A stretch of DNA of 64,000 bases from Stenotrophomonas acidaminiphila (GCF_001431595.1 NZ_LDJO01000033.1:1-64000), one strand, 5' to 3'. Counted from the stretch's first letter, positions 45,520-55,776 are shown. Numbers and translations: made by a program. The notes: generated from the sequence alone by a model not told the origin.

Positions 45520-46356
45520 CACCGTGGATGGAACCCGTCGAACAGGTCCGACAGCGGCGTGCAGGCAGCGCGCCCGGGTCGGTGTACGGACCATTGCGGG
45601 CGGTGTGGACGAAGGTGCGGCTGCCGTAGCGCACGGCTGCATTGGGGTTGACGTTGTTGGAGTCGAAGTCCTTGCGGTTGAAGCCGTAGATCGGATCCTG
45701 GTTGCTCGGCCGCAGGCCGGCGGTCGGGTCCAGCTTGTTCCAGCTGTGGCCACGGGTCAGCTCGCGGCACTGCTTGCCGCCGCCGTCGTAGCTGCCCATG
45801 CGGAAGCTCATCTGGGGGCCGTGCAGCCGCTTCTTCGGGATGATGTCGACCACGCCGGCGATGGCGCTGGAGCCATAGATCGACGGCTGGTTTGCCGGGT
45901 GCGATGTCGATGCGCTCGACCATCGAGATGGGATGCTGGCCAGGTCGAAAAAATGCTCTGTCCGTTGTACGGCAGCGGGTAGCCGGCCATGGGACGACGG
46001 TCGAACAGGGCCAGGATGAAACCCGGATCCAGGCCCGGCAGGCTGATCGGCCTGGCCCCGGGGATGAAGCCGCCGGAGAACGGGCTGTCCTGCACCGTAC
46101 CGGTGGCCAGCGACTGCGGGCACAACGCCTCGTAGGCATCCCTGAAACCCCGTTTCTGGATCTCCTGCGCGCTGATCGAGGTGATCGGCGTGGCGGTTTC
46201 CACCGGGACCCGCGGGATCAGCGAGCCGGCTACGGGGATGCGGTCGAGGGTCTGGACGCCCTGCTTGTCGCCGCTGTCGTCGGCCTGGGCGAAGGACAGC
46301 GGCGAATGGGCGGTGATGGCGGCGCGGGCCGTGGCGCTCAGCAGCCGGCGTTTCAT
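45520..46356 (-). pseudogene. Frameshifted N-terminal fragment of a TonB-dependent receptor
   Basis: On the minus strand, from the ATG at 46356, the sequence reads as a receptor start: a signal-like segment (ITAHSPLSFAQA), then 'VQTLDRIPVAGSLIPRVPVETA..ITSISAQEIQKRGFRDAYEAL' as TonB box and plug. After a frameshift the reading continues in other frames ('SIYGSSAIAGVVDIIPKKRL', 'MSFRMGSYDGGGKQCREL'). Only the plug and the beginning of the barrel are present; the remaining roughly 500-600 residues are missing. It abuts the broken TPR gene head-on at about 45518-45528, the scar of a deletion or rearrangement. Confidence 0.75.
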
Positions 46357-46454
46357 CGGATTGGATTCCTGGCTCACGGCGGAGCTGCAGGGACGACCCG
46401 GGCGAAACCGCCGTGATGATTCCGGCCTTCACGAGCGCCCGGTATGCTGTCGCT

Positions 46455-48239
46455 ATGCTGCCCAAGACCTTCGCATTTGCCCTGTTTCTGGCCACGTTCG
46501 CCGCCGTTCCCTTCGCCCATGCCCGCGGCACGATCGAGAAGGTCCAGATCAAGGGGCTGGACAAGGGCGACGACGCGGCGATCATCGAGAACATCGAGGT
46601 GTCGCTGTCGCTGTACGACACCATCGGCAAGGTGCAGGGCGAGTCGCGCCTGGAGTACCTGCTGTCGCAGGCCGAGCGGCAGACCCGGCAGGCGCTGGAG
46701 CCGTTCGGTTATTACAACCCGACCATCACCGTCGAGGCGCCGCGCGAGGGCGACACGGTGCGGGTGGTGATCGAGGTGCACAAGGGCGAGCCGGTGCGGG
46801 TGCGCCAGTCGGAGGTGGTCATCACCGGCCCGGCCGCGCGCGACCGCTACCTGCAGCAGGACCTGGAGGACTTCCAGCCGCGTGAGGGCGAGCCGTTCGA
46901 CCACACCACCTACGAGGCCAGCAAGGTGGTCATCACCCGGCGCCTGTCCGAGCGCGGCTACTTCGACTCCGACTTCACCCAGCGCAAGGTCGAGATCACC
47001 CGCGCGCAGGACGCGGCCGACATCTTCCTGAGCTGGGACAGCGGGCGCCGCTACAACATGGGCCGGATCACCTTCAACCAGGACTATTTCCGCCCCGGGC
47101 TGTTCGACCCGCTGGTGTACTGGGAGCAGGGCAGTTACTGGCACGAGGGCAAGCTCGACCGCCTGCGCGAATCGCTGACCAAGCTGGACTACTTCAGCAC
47201 CATCGACATCCAGCCGCGCCCGGAAGACGCCTATGGCGACGGCGAGGTGCCGGTGGACGTGAACCTCACCCTGGCCAAGCGCACCATCTACACCGCCGGT
47301 CTCAGCTATGGCAGCGAGAGCGGCCCGGGTGTGCGCGGCGGGGTGGAGCGGCGTTACGTCAACAGCCGCGGGCACAAGCTCAACACGCAGCTGGACTACG
47401 CGCAGAAGCGCAAGAGCCTGGTCACCAGCTACCGGATACCCGCATTCCTCTGGCTCGACGGCTGGTACACCTTCGCCATCAGCGCCTACGACGAGCAGAC
47501 GCGCTACCTGGACATGCGCAACTTCAAGCTCATCGGCAGCCGCAGCGGCGAGATCAACGAGTACTGGACCGCGATCGCCTCGGTCAACGCGCTGCGCGAG
47601 CGCTGGCGCTACAGCTCCGGCGACCAGTTCACCGACGCGGTCTACCAGTATTCGACGCTGGTGTACCCGCAGCTGACCGCCGACTACGTGAACGTGGACG
47701 ACAAGGCCTTCCCGCGCCGCGGCTTCAGCGGCAACGCCACGCTGCGCGGCGGCATCCAGGGTGCCGGTTCGGACACCAGCTTCATCCAGGCCGACGCCAC
47801 CGTGCGCTGGTACATGCCGCTGGGCGACAGCGACCGCCTGATCCTGCGCGGCCAGGCCGGCACCACCTGGACCGGCGACCTGGTGGCGATGCCGCCGAGC
47901 CTGCGCTACTTCGCCGGCGGTGACCGTTCGATCCGCGGCTATGCGTGGCGCGAAGTGGGCCCGCGTACGCCGGCCCCCGACAAGTACGCGCTCGGCGCCA
48001 AGCACCTGGTGGTCGGCTCGGCCGAGTACGAGCACTACTTCGGCGGCGGCCCGTGGGGCGCGGCGGTGTTCGTCGATACCGGCAGCGCCTTCGACAACAC
48101 CATCGACCTGCATACCGGCGTGGGCCTGGGCGTACGCTGGAAATCGCCGGTCGGGCCGGTGCGCATCGACATCGCCCATGGCCTGAACCAACCCGACTCG
48201 CAGTTCCAGCTGTACCTGAACATCGGAGCCGACCTGTGA
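46455..48239 (+). CDS. tamA: Translocation and assembly module subunit TamA (BamA/Omp85 family)
   Basis: A 594-residue outer-membrane protein. After a signal peptide (about residues 1-24, AHA-RG) come POTRA-type domains ('IEKVQIKGLDKGDDAAIIENI', 'VRQSEVVITGP', 'YNMGRITFNQDYF'), then a 16-strand Omp85 barrel with the diagnostic 'FAGGDRSIRGYAWREVGP' (VRGF/Y-type motif) and the final strand 'FQLYLNIGADL'. TamA works with TamB in delivering proteins and lipids to the outer membrane. A TATGCT hexamer ends 6 nt before the ATG, suggesting a leaderless message. Its stop overlaps the tamB GTG. Confidence 0.92.
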   Translation: MLPKTFAFALFLATFAAVPFAHARGTIEKVQIKGLDKGDDAAIIENIEVSLSLYDTIGKVQGESRLEYLLSQAERQTRQALEPFGYYNPTITVEAPREGDTVRVVIEVHKGEPVRVRQSEVVITGPAARDRYLQQDLEDFQPREGEPFDHTTYEASKVVITRRLSERGYFDSDFTQRKVEITRAQDAADIFLSWDSGRRYNMGRITFNQDYFRPGLFDPLVYWEQGSYWHEGKLDRLRESLTKLDYFSTIDIQPRPEDAYGDGEVPVDVNLTLAKRTIYTAGLSYGSESGPGVRGGVERRYVNSRGHKLNTQLDYAQKRKSLVTSYRIPAFLWLDGWYTFAISAYDEQTRYLDMRNFKLIGSRSGEINEYWTAIASVNALRERWRYSSGDQFTDAVYQYSTLVYPQLTADYVNVDDKAFPRRGFSGNATLRGGIQGAGSDTSFIQADATVRWYMPLGDSDRLILRGQAGTTWTGDLVAMPPSLRYFAGGDRSIRGYAWREVGPRTPAPDKYALGAKHLVVGSAEYEHYFGGGPWGAAVFVDTGSAFDNTIDLHTGVGLGVRWKSPVGPVRIDIAHGLNQPDSQFQLYLNIGADL

Positions 48240-51200
48240 GCCGCCGCCCCGACGACATCACCCCGGAGGAGCGCGAGGCGCGCATCGCCGAACTGCGTGC
48301 GCGGCGCCGCGCGCGCATGCGCACGCTGGCGATCCGCAGCGGCATCAGCGTGGGCGTGCTGGTGGTGCTGGCGTCGCTGGCGCTGTACTGGCTGCTGCAG
48401 ACCGTGGCCGGCCGCGACGTGCTGCTGGCGCAGGTGGTGGCACGGCTGCCGGCCGATTCGTCGCTGACCTGGAGCAGGGTCGAAGGCCCGCTGGCCGGGC
48501 CGTTGGTGCTGCACGACCTGGACTTCCGCTACCAGGACATCCACTTCAGTGCCGCCCAGGCCTACCTGGACCCGGACATCCGCCCGCTGCTGGGGCGCAA
48601 GCTGCGCCTGGACCTGCTGCGCATCAGCAACGCGCAGCTGGAGCTGGGGCCGCCGGAGGACAAGCCGTTCGAGCTGCCGCGCTGGCCGGACGTCCTGCCG
48701 GCCATCACCCTGCCGCTGGCGTTGCAGGCCGACACCATCGAGATCGATGGCCTGCGCATCGTCCAGCAGGATGCGCCGCCGATCGACATCACCCGCATCC
48801 GCGGTGGCCTGGAAGCCGCCGACGGCGAGTTCCGCGCCATCGGCCTGCAGGTGGACGGCAACCTGGGCGACTTCCGCATCGACGGCCACTACCTGCCGCG
48901 CCAGGATTACCGCACCGACCTCACCGTGCGCGCGCTGATGCCGGCGCGGCCGGGCCAGCCGCGGACGCGGCTGGGACTGGTCGCGCGCGGCGACCTGGCG
49001 CACATGGAGGTGGCGCTGGCCGGGTACGCGCCCAGGCCGCTGCATGCCAGCCTGGTGCTGGATGGCCGCAGCGACCCGGTGTGGAGCGTGGCCGCGCGCA
49101 GCGAGGAACTGGACCTCGGCCAGCTGGTGCCGGCGCAGTACCTGGCGCAGGCGCCCGCGCCGCTGGCGCTGGATTTCAACGCGCGCGGCCGCGGCGGCAG
49201 CGCGCGGCTGCAGGGCCGCGTGCGCCAGGGTGACCAGGAACTGGTGCTGGCGCCGTCCAATATCGTCATCGACAACCAGGTGCTGACCGTCTCGCCGCTG
49301 GTGGCCGAGGCCTTCGGTGGCGAGCTGCGCCTGCAGGGCAGCGCCGACTTCAGCGACACGCAGAACCCCGGCTTCCGCTTCGCGGTGGTCGCCAACCAGC
49401 TGACCTGGACCCCCGCGCCCGATCCGTCGGCGCCCGGCATCACGCCGGCGCCGCTGCACCTGAAGGAAGCGCGGCTCGGCGTGGCGGGCACGCTGAAGAA
49501 CTGGGCGGCGATCGGCAAGGCCGAGGTCGCGCGCGAGGCGCAGGACGCCCGCCTGGACTTCGACCTGCGTGGCAGTGACCAGCAGGCGCGCATCGAGAAG
49601 CTCGCGGCGAGCACGCCCGGCGGCTCGCTCGATCTCACCGGTTCGGCGGCCTGGCAGCCGGCGCTGTCGTGGGACGTGGATGCGCGCCTGGCCAGCTTCG
49701 ACCCGGGCTATTTCGTGCCGGGCTGGGAAGGCAAGCTGTCCGGCACGCTTGCCTCCCGCGGCAAGCAGCTGCCGCCGCCGGCCGGCACCGCGGACATGCG
49801 GTTCGAGGCCACCCTGGACGTGCCGCAGCTCAAGGGCAGGTTGCGTGGCCGCAGCGTCGACGCGCGTGCCCGGCTGGCCATGCAGGGCACCCAGGGCGAA
49901 GGCGACGTGCGCCTGGTGATGGGCGACAGCCGCATCGAGGCCAAGGGCAAGGTGGGCGACCGCCTCGACGTGGATGCGCGGCTGCAGCCGTTGCACCTGT
50001 CCGACCTGCTGCCCGGCGCCAGCGGCAGCCTGGCCGGCACCCTGCAGCTGCGGGGCACGCCGGCCCAGCCGGACGTCACCGCCGACCTGCGCGGCGACGG
50101 GCTGCGCTGGGATGACTGGAAGGCCGGCCAGGCCAGCATCAGCGGCCACCTGCCGTGGAAGGGCGACAACGGAGCGCTGCAGGTACAGGCCAGCGCGGTG
50201 GAAGCGGGCATGCTGCTGGACAGCGTGCGCATCGATGCGCGTGGCAGCGTGCAGAACCTGCGGCTGGAGGCCGACACCCGCAACGAACTGGGCGCGCTCG
50301 CCCTGGGCGGCAGTGTGCGCCAGGCCGGGCAGGCATGGCGGGGCGAGCTGGCGGCGTTGCGGGTAGCGCCGGTCAAGGGCGCGCCCTGGCAGCTGCGCCA
50401 GGCCGCGCCCTTCAGCGTGCAGGGCGGCAACTTCACCCTGGCCGACACCTGCCTGGGCTCGGACACCGGCGGTGCGCTGTGCGTGGGCGCCAACTGGCCG
50501 CGCGAGGGCCTCCGGCTGCGCGGCGATGCATTGCCGCTGGCGCTGGTGCAGCCGTGGCTGCCGCCGAACGCGGGGCGGCGCATCTACCTGCGCGGCGAGG
50601 TCACCATCGATGGCCAGCTGCGCCCGCGCGGCAAGGCCTGGGAAGGCAGCTTCAAGGTCGCCTCGGCCGAAGGCGGCATCCGCCTGGGCGACAACGCCCG
50701 CGGCGAACTGGTGCGCTACGACCACTTCTCCATCAACGTGGACATGCAGCCCGGCGGCATCAACGGCTACCTCGGCGTCGGTTTCCAGGGCGACGGCTTC
50801 GTCGATGCCAAGGTGCGGACCGGCTGGGAGCCGAACGCCGCGCTCAACGGCGAGCTGTACCTGAACATGTCGCGGCTGTACTGGATGGAGCTGTTCTCGC
50901 CCGACCTGGTGCGGCCCAAGGGCCTGGTCGAAGGCCATGTCAGCCTGCGCGGCACGCGTGCCCAGCCCTCGCTCGGCGGCGAGGCCAAGCTCAGCGATTT
51001 CAGCGGCGAGTTCCCGGCGCTGGGGCTGGCCCTGAGCGAGGGCAAGGGCAGCTTCACCGCGCAGCCCGATGGCTCGGCGCGCATCGCCGCCGAGGTCAGG
51101 ACCGGTGGCGAGGGCGCGCTGCGGGTCGACGGCGGCCTGTCCTGGTTCGGCGACGCGCAGCCGCTGCGGCTGCACATCGGCGGCGACAAGGTGCTGGTGT

Positions 51201-52096
51201 CCAACACCAGCGAACTGCGCGTGGTCGCCAACCCCGACCTCGACTTCACCCTGGCCGGCACCGCCATGGAGCTGCGCGGCAGCGTGCACGTGCCCGAGGC
51301 GGCGATCGACCTGGAACGCCTGGACCGCGGCACCTCGGTATCCGAGGACGTGGTGGTGCTCGACCCGGTCGATCCGGAGCAATCGCGCTCCTCGCCGCTG
51401 GACATGGACCTGGCGGTCAGCCTCGGCGACAAGGTGAAGATGAGCGGCTTCGGCCTGAAGGGCGCGCTCACCGGAAAGATGCAGGTACGCGCGCGTCCCG
51501 GCCGCGAGATGACCGCCAACGGCGGGCTGGAAGTCAGCGGCCGCTACAAGGCCTATGGCCAGGACCTGACCATCACCCAGGGCCAGCTGCTGTGGAACCA
51601 CGGCATCGTCTCCGATCCGCGCATCAACATCCGCGCCCAGCGCGGCATCGGCGAGGTCACCGCCGGCATCGTCGTCACCGGGCGCGCGCAGCAACCGCGC
51701 GTGGACGTGTGGTCCGATCCGGCGATGTCGCAGTCCGAGGCACTGTCCTACCTGGTCCTCGGCCGCAGCCTGAGCATGGCCAGCAGCGACCAGGCGCAGC
51801 AGGTCAACGCTGCCTCCGCGGCGCTGTCGGCCGGCAGCGGCCTGCTGGCCGCGCAGGTCGGCGCCCGGCTCGGCCTGGACGACGCCGGGGTCAGCCAGTC
51901 GCGCGCGCTGGGCGGTGCGGTGATCGGCGTGGGCAAGTTCATCACCCCCAAGCTCTATGTCGGCTATGGCGTATCGCTGATCGGCAGCGGCTCGGTGCTG
52001 ACCCTCAAGTACCTGCTGCGTCGCGGCTTCGACATCGAGGTCGAATCGAGCACGGTGGAGAACCGCGGCTCGGTGAACTGGCGCAAGGAGAAATAG
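48236..52096 (+). CDS. tamB: Translocation and assembly module subunit TamB (AsmA/DUF490)
   Basis: A 1,286-residue envelope-spanning protein with a GTG start inside the tamA stop codon (GTGA). An N-terminal membrane anchor (about residues 25-50, 'SGISVGVLVVLASLALYWLL') is followed by about 1,000 residues of repeating beta-taco AsmA/TamB-type structure and the conserved TamB C-terminal domain ('SDPAMSQSEALSYLVLGRSL', ending 'VENRGSVNWRKEK'). TamB forms a hydrophobic groove thought to move phospholipids and to help TamA. Length matches full TamB proteins. Confidence 0.95.
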   Translation: MSRRPDDITPEEREARIAELRARRRARMRTLAIRSGISVGVLVVLASLALYWLLQTVAGRDVLLAQVVARLPADSSLTWSRVEGPLAGPLVLHDLDFRYQDIHFSAAQAYLDPDIRPLLGRKLRLDLLRISNAQLELGPPEDKPFELPRWPDVLPAITLPLALQADTIEIDGLRIVQQDAPPIDITRIRGGLEAADGEFRAIGLQVDGNLGDFRIDGHYLPRQDYRTDLTVRALMPARPGQPRTRLGLVARGDLAHMEVALAGYAPRPLHASLVLDGRSDPVWSVAARSEELDLGQLVPAQYLAQAPAPLALDFNARGRGGSARLQGRVRQGDQELVLAPSNIVIDNQVLTVSPLVAEAFGGELRLQGSADFSDTQNPGFRFAVVANQLTWTPAPDPSAPGITPAPLHLKEARLGVAGTLKNWAAIGKAEVAREAQDARLDFDLRGSDQQARIEKLAASTPGGSLDLTGSAAWQPALSWDVDARLASFDPGYFVPGWEGKLSGTLASRGKQLPPPAGTADMRFEATLDVPQLKGRLRGRSVDARARLAMQGTQGEGDVRLVMGDSRIEAKGKVGDRLDVDARLQPLHLSDLLPGASGSLAGTLQLRGTPAQPDVTADLRGDGLRWDDWKAGQASISGHLPWKGDNGALQVQASAVEAGMLLDSVRIDARGSVQNLRLEADTRNELGALALGGSVRQAGQAWRGELAALRVAPVKGAPWQLRQAAPFSVQGGNFTLADTCLGSDTGGALCVGANWPREGLRLRGDALPLALVQPWLPPNAGRRIYLRGEVTIDGQLRPRGKAWEGSFKVASAEGGIRLGDNARGELVRYDHFSINVDMQPGGINGYLGVGFQGDGFVDAKVRTGWEPNAALNGELYLNMSRLYWMELFSPDLVRPKGLVEGHVSLRGTRAQPSLGGEAKLSDFSGEFPALGLALSEGKGSFTAQPDGSARIAAEVRTGGEGALRVDGGLSWFGDAQPLRLHIGGDKVLVSNTSELRVVANPDLDFTLAGTAMELRGSVHVPEAAIDLERLDRGTSVSEDVVVLDPVDPEQSRSSPLDMDLAVSLGDKVKMSGFGLKGALTGKMQVRARPGREMTANGGLEVSGRYKAYGQDLTITQGQLLWNHGIVSDPRINIRAQRGIGEVTAGIVVTGRAQQPRVDVWSDPAMSQSEALSYLVLGRSLSMASSDQAQQVNAASAALSAGSGLLAAQVGARLGLDDAGVSQSRALGGAVIGVGKFITPKLYVGYGVSLIGSGSVLTLKYLLRRGFDIEVESSTVENRGSVNWRKEK

Positions 52097-52222
52097 CCGG
52101 TCCCCTGCCGGTCCATCCGTGGCGGGCGCCCGGTGGATCCCGCGTTTACCGCCCCATAGTCCGGGCGCGGCCAGGCACGGCGCGTGTGCGGCGGGGAGGG
52201 CCGCGCCACCGCGCAGGCTGGT

Positions 52223-53491
52223 TCACGGCGCGGACGCGGCGGGCACGGGCGAGACGACCGCGCCGCGCAGCACCGGTTTGCCGGCGACCACGTCGGTCCA
52301 TACCAGCCGCGCATTGCCGCGGTCGGCGAGCAGGCGCGGGAAGCCGGTACCGCGCCCGCGGCCCTGCAGGATCGCAACCTGCAGGCGGCCGAGCTCGCGG
52401 TCCAGCGAGGGGCTGTAGCGGGCAAGCCACAGCGATTGCCCGCGCCCCTCCTCGCGCAGCCACGCCAGCCACAGGCCAGCGGCATCGGCCGCTACCTGCA
52501 CCCGTCCCTGTACCCCGGTGCCGCGATCCGGCACGCGCGGCGCGCCGAAGCTGGCGCCGCCATCGCTGCTGTGGGCCAGGCGCAGCAGCGGTTCGCCCTG
52601 CGGCGCGGTGTACCACGCCACCCAGGCATGGCCAGCGTATGCGGTGACCGCCGGGCCGTTCACCGGGCAGGCCGGCATGACCCAGTCGTCGGCATGGACC
52701 CGCCGTGCCGGTTGCCAGCCGGCGGCCGTGCGGCGATGCAGGTGGATGTCGCGGGTCTCGCCGGCGTCGCGGCCGCGATACACCAGCAACACCCCGCTGG
52801 CGTCGGCATGGACTCCGGTCTGGCAGCAGTCGCAGGTCATCGGGTCCAGCTCCTGCTCGTCGTGCTTGCCCAGCCGGGCATCGAAGCGGGCGCTGCGCAG
52901 GGTCATCGCGCCTTGGCCGTGGCCGTCGCCGTGCCCGGTGCCTGCGGTGCGACGTCCGTCCAGCCAGGCGATGCCCATGCCGTCGGCGCCTTCCGGCCAC
53001 AACGAAACAAAGCCGTGTTCGGTGGCGGTGGCGTCATCGTGCACGGTGACCGCCGCCGACCACTGCCGGCCGTCGGCCGAGCGCGCCAGCTGCACGTCGT
53101 AGGCATACGGGGCATCGGCCGACCTGCGCAGCCATTGCGCCCACAGTGCGCCGTCGGCACTGGCGCGCAGGTGCGGCGTGTCGGCCCAGTTCACGAACCA
53201 GTCGTCGCCACGCGCGATCTGCCGGGCCGGCTGCCAGCGGCCGCCGGAAAAGCGCGCGTAGCGCAGCTGGTGGCCCTGTGCGTCCGGCGCCAGCCACGAC
53301 AGCAGCAGGCTGCCATCGGGCGCGGCCACCAGGTCCGGCTGCGCGGCGCTGGCGTCGGCCGCCAGCGGCCACGGTTCGGCATGCAGGCCCAAGGCCTGGC
53401 CGGCAGCCGCGGCAGCGGGCGCCGGCGCATCGCCGGAGCAGGCGCCGAGCAGCGCACACGCCAGTGCGAGGGAAACGGAGAAGATGCGCAT
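52223..53491 (-). CDS. BNR-repeat (sialidase-fold) lipoprotein with a Cys cluster
   Basis: A 422-residue lipoprotein (lipobox LLGAC at about residue 17). The body is a beta-propeller of the sialidase superfamily with repeated Asp-box-like turns ('SADGRQW', 'SSDGGASFGAP', 'APDGSLLL'). An unusual 'DPMTCDCCQTGVHAD' motif (CXCC) interrupts the propeller, which is not a feature of true sialidases and could bind metal or form a redox site. I therefore do not call it a sialidase. It is convergent with tamB and divergent from the S46 peptidase gene. Confidence 0.7.
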   Translation of the reverse strand: MRIFSVSLALACALLGACSGDAPAPAAAAAGQALGLHAEPWPLAADASAAQPDLVAAPDGSLLLSWLAPDAQGHQLRYARFSGGRWQPARQIARGDDWFVNWADTPHLRASADGALWAQWLRRSADAPYAYDVQLARSADGRQWSAAVTVHDDATATEHGFVSLWPEGADGMGIAWLDGRRTAGTGHGDGHGQGAMTLRSARFDARLGKHDEQELDPMTCDCCQTGVHADASGVLLVYRGRDAGETRDIHLHRRTAAGWQPARRVHADDWVMPACPVNGPAVTAYAGHAWVAWYTAPQGEPLLRLAHSSDGGASFGAPRVPDRGTGVQGRVQVAADAAGLWLAWLREEGRGQSLWLARYSPSLDRELGRLQVAILQGRGRGTGFPRLLADRGNARLVWTDVVAGKPVLRGAVVSPVPAASAP

Positions 53492-53585
53492 GCGCGCAGG
53501 ATAGCGGCATCGTGACCGTTGGCGGTTGCCCCCCCACCGGTGCCCGGCTACTGTCGCCCCCTGTTCTGTACCTGCTGGAGTTCCG

Positions 53586-55730
53586 ATGAAGCGCACACCG
53601 CTTGCCGCCGCCATGGCGCTGGGCATGAGCCTGGCTGCCGCCGCCAACGCCAACGAGGGCATGTGGATGCCCACGCAGCTGCCTGGACTGGCGAAGACGC
53701 TGAAGGAGGCCGGCTTCAAGGGTGACCCGTCGGCGCTGGCCGACGTCACCGCGCCGCCGTTGAGCGCGGTGGTGCGGGTGGGCGGCGGCACCGGAGCGTT
53801 CGTGTCCGGCGACGGCCTGCTGCTGACCAATCACCACGTCGCCTACGGGGTGATCCAGTACAACGCCAGCAAGGAGCACGACACCATCAACGACGGCTTC
53901 ATCGCCCAGGGCCGCGATGACGAGCGCGCGGCCAACCCGGACTACCGGGTGCTGGTGACGGTGGGCTTCGACAAGGTCACCGACGAGGTGCTCAAGGAGG
54001 CGCGCGGCAAGAACGGGCGTGCCTACTACGATGCGGTGGAGAACGCGCGCAAGCGCATCGTCGCCGACTGCGAGGCCGAGGGCGGGGTGCGCTGCTCGGT
54101 GGCCAACATGTACTACGGCAGCGATTTCTACCGCATCCGCCAGCTGGAGCTGACCGACATCCGCCTGGTCTACGCGCCGCCGCGCGCGATCGGCAATTAC
54201 GGCGACGAGATCGACAACTTCATGTGGCCGCGCCACACCGGCGATTTCACCCTGCTGCGTGCCTACGTCGGCAAGGACGGCAAGCCGGCGCCGTACAGCA
54301 AGGACAACGTGCCGTACCACCCGCCGGCACACCTGAAGATGTCGCTGGACGGCCCGAAGGAAGGCGACTACGCGATGCTCGCCGGCTATCCGGGCACCAC
54401 CTACCGGCTGCGCACCGCCGCCGAGTTCGCCAACCAGATCGACACGGTGCTGCCGCGCCGCGTGGAGGTGTTCCAGCAGCTGATCGACGTGATCGAGGCG
54501 CAGGGCAAGGGCAATGCCGACGCGCGCACCCGCTACGCCTCGCAGCTGCAGTCGCTCAAGAACAACCGCAAGCGCGCCGCCGGCGAACTGGAAGGCCTGC
54601 TGCGCAGCGACGCCAAGACCCAGCGCGCGCAGGACGAGCAGGCGATGCTGGCCGCCACCGACGCCCGCTACAAGGCCGACATCGACGCGTTGTCCGCCTC
54701 GCTGGCCGCCGAGCGCGACGCCGGCGCCGGTGACTTCCTGGTGACGCTGATGTCCAGCCAGACCCAGCTGCTGCGCTCGGCCATGCTGCTGGAACGCCTG
54801 CGCATCGAATCGGCCAAGCCCGACGCCGCGCGCGAGAGCGGCTACCAGCAGCGCGACCAGGCGCTGATCGAAGGCGTGCTCAAGCAGGTGCAGCGCCGCT
54901 ACGACCCGGCCGTGGAGAAGGCCCTGCTCACCGCGCTGCTCACGCGCTACCAGCAGTTGCCCGACGCCCGTCGCGACGCGCGCTACGACGCGCTGTTCGG
55001 GCGCACCCCGGAACAGCTGCGCAAGGCACTGGATACCCTGTACGCGGCGACCCGGCTGGGCGACGAGGCGCAGCGCCTGTCGCGCTTCGAGGCGGCCCGC
55101 AAGGGCGGCGCGCTCGAAGCCGATCCGCTGCTGGCGGCGGCTGCCACGCTGGTGGCGGCGCAGCTGGACGCCGAACGCGAAAGCAAGGAGCGCGAGGGCG
55201 AACAGCTGCGCCTGCGCCCGTCCTACATGCAGGCGCTGTTCGCCTGGCGCGCCAGCCAGGGCCGCGCCGTCTACCCGGACGCCAACAGCACGCTGCGCAT
55301 CAGCTACGGCAGGGTCGAGGCGCTGCATCCGCGCGACGCGGTCAGCTATTCGCCGGTGACCACGGTGGCCGGCATCGTCGAGAAGAACACCAACACGGTG
55401 CCGTTCGACGCGCCCAGGCCGCTGCTCGATGCCATCGCCAAGGGTGATTTCGGCAGCACCGCCGACCCGGTGCTGAAGACGCAGACGGTCAACTTCCTGA
55501 CCAACCTCGATACCACCGGGGGCAACTCCGGTTCGCCGGTGCTCAATGCGCGCGGCGAGCTGATCGGCCTGAACTTCGACTCCAACTGGGAGTCGGTGAG
55601 CGCCAGCTGGTGGTTCGACCCGCGCTACAAGCGGGCCGTGCACGTGGACATGCGCTACCTGCGCTGGCTGCTGGCCAAGGTCTACCCGGCGCCGGCGCTG
55701 CTGGACGAAATGGGCCTGCCGCGGGAGTAA
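53586..55730 (+). CDS. S46-family serine dipeptidyl-peptidase (DPP7/DAP BII type)
   Basis: A 714-residue precursor with a signal peptide (about residues 1-22). The chymotrypsin-like part carries 'LLTNHHVAYG' with the catalytic His near residue 84, 'MWPRHTGDFTLLRAY' with the catalytic Asp, and 'TGGNSGSPVLNARGELIGLNFDSNW' with the Ser nucleophile (about residue 650); the helical domain that caps the active site lies between. S46 enzymes remove dipeptides from the N-terminus of peptides in the periplasm. The resemblance to DAP BII of Pseudoxanthomonas supports the taxonomic guess. CTGGAG is the ribosome site. Followed by a strong hairpin. Confidence 0.93.
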   Translation: MKRTPLAAAMALGMSLAAAANANEGMWMPTQLPGLAKTLKEAGFKGDPSALADVTAPPLSAVVRVGGGTGAFVSGDGLLLTNHHVAYGVIQYNASKEHDTINDGFIAQGRDDERAANPDYRVLVTVGFDKVTDEVLKEARGKNGRAYYDAVENARKRIVADCEAEGGVRCSVANMYYGSDFYRIRQLELTDIRLVYAPPRAIGNYGDEIDNFMWPRHTGDFTLLRAYVGKDGKPAPYSKDNVPYHPPAHLKMSLDGPKEGDYAMLAGYPGTTYRLRTAAEFANQIDTVLPRRVEVFQQLIDVIEAQGKGNADARTRYASQLQSLKNNRKRAAGELEGLLRSDAKTQRAQDEQAMLAATDARYKADIDALSASLAAERDAGAGDFLVTLMSSQTQLLRSAMLLERLRIESAKPDAARESGYQQRDQALIEGVLKQVQRRYDPAVEKALLTALLTRYQQLPDARRDARYDALFGRTPEQLRKALDTLYAATRLGDEAQRLSRFEAARKGGALEADPLLAAAATLVAAQLDAERESKEREGEQLRLRPSYMQALFAWRASQGRAVYPDANSTLRISYGRVEALHPRDAVSYSPVTTVAGIVEKNTNTVPFDAPRPLLDAIAKGDFGSTADPVLKTQTVNFLTNLDTTGGNSGSPVLNARGELIGLNFDSNWESVSASWWFDPRYKRAVHVDMRYLRWLLAKVYPAPALLDEMGLPRE

Positions 55731-55740
55731 GCGCAAGCAA

Positions 55741-55776
55741 GGCCGGGGCCGGCATCGTGTCTGCCGGGCCCCGGCC
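55741..55776 (+). terminator. Strong GC hairpin after the S46 peptidase gene
   Basis: GGCCGGGGCCGGCA (55741-55754) pairs with TGCCGGGCCCCGGCC (55762-55776) over about 14 bp with one bulge and a 7-base loop, starting 10 bp after the peptidase stop. There is no T-tract, so it is a probable rather than certain terminator. Confidence 0.55.

Noticed and set aside
45473-46630. A 385-codon minus frame spanning the TonB-receptor scar
   Set aside because: It joins pieces of two genes across the junction and a frameshift, with no intact domain, so it is annotated as a pseudogene instead.
48035-51694. A 1,219-codon minus-strand open frame opposite tamB
   Set aside because: It is rich in Arg, Gln, His and Ala with no domain, lies antisense to tamB and is a typical shadow caused by high third-position GC.
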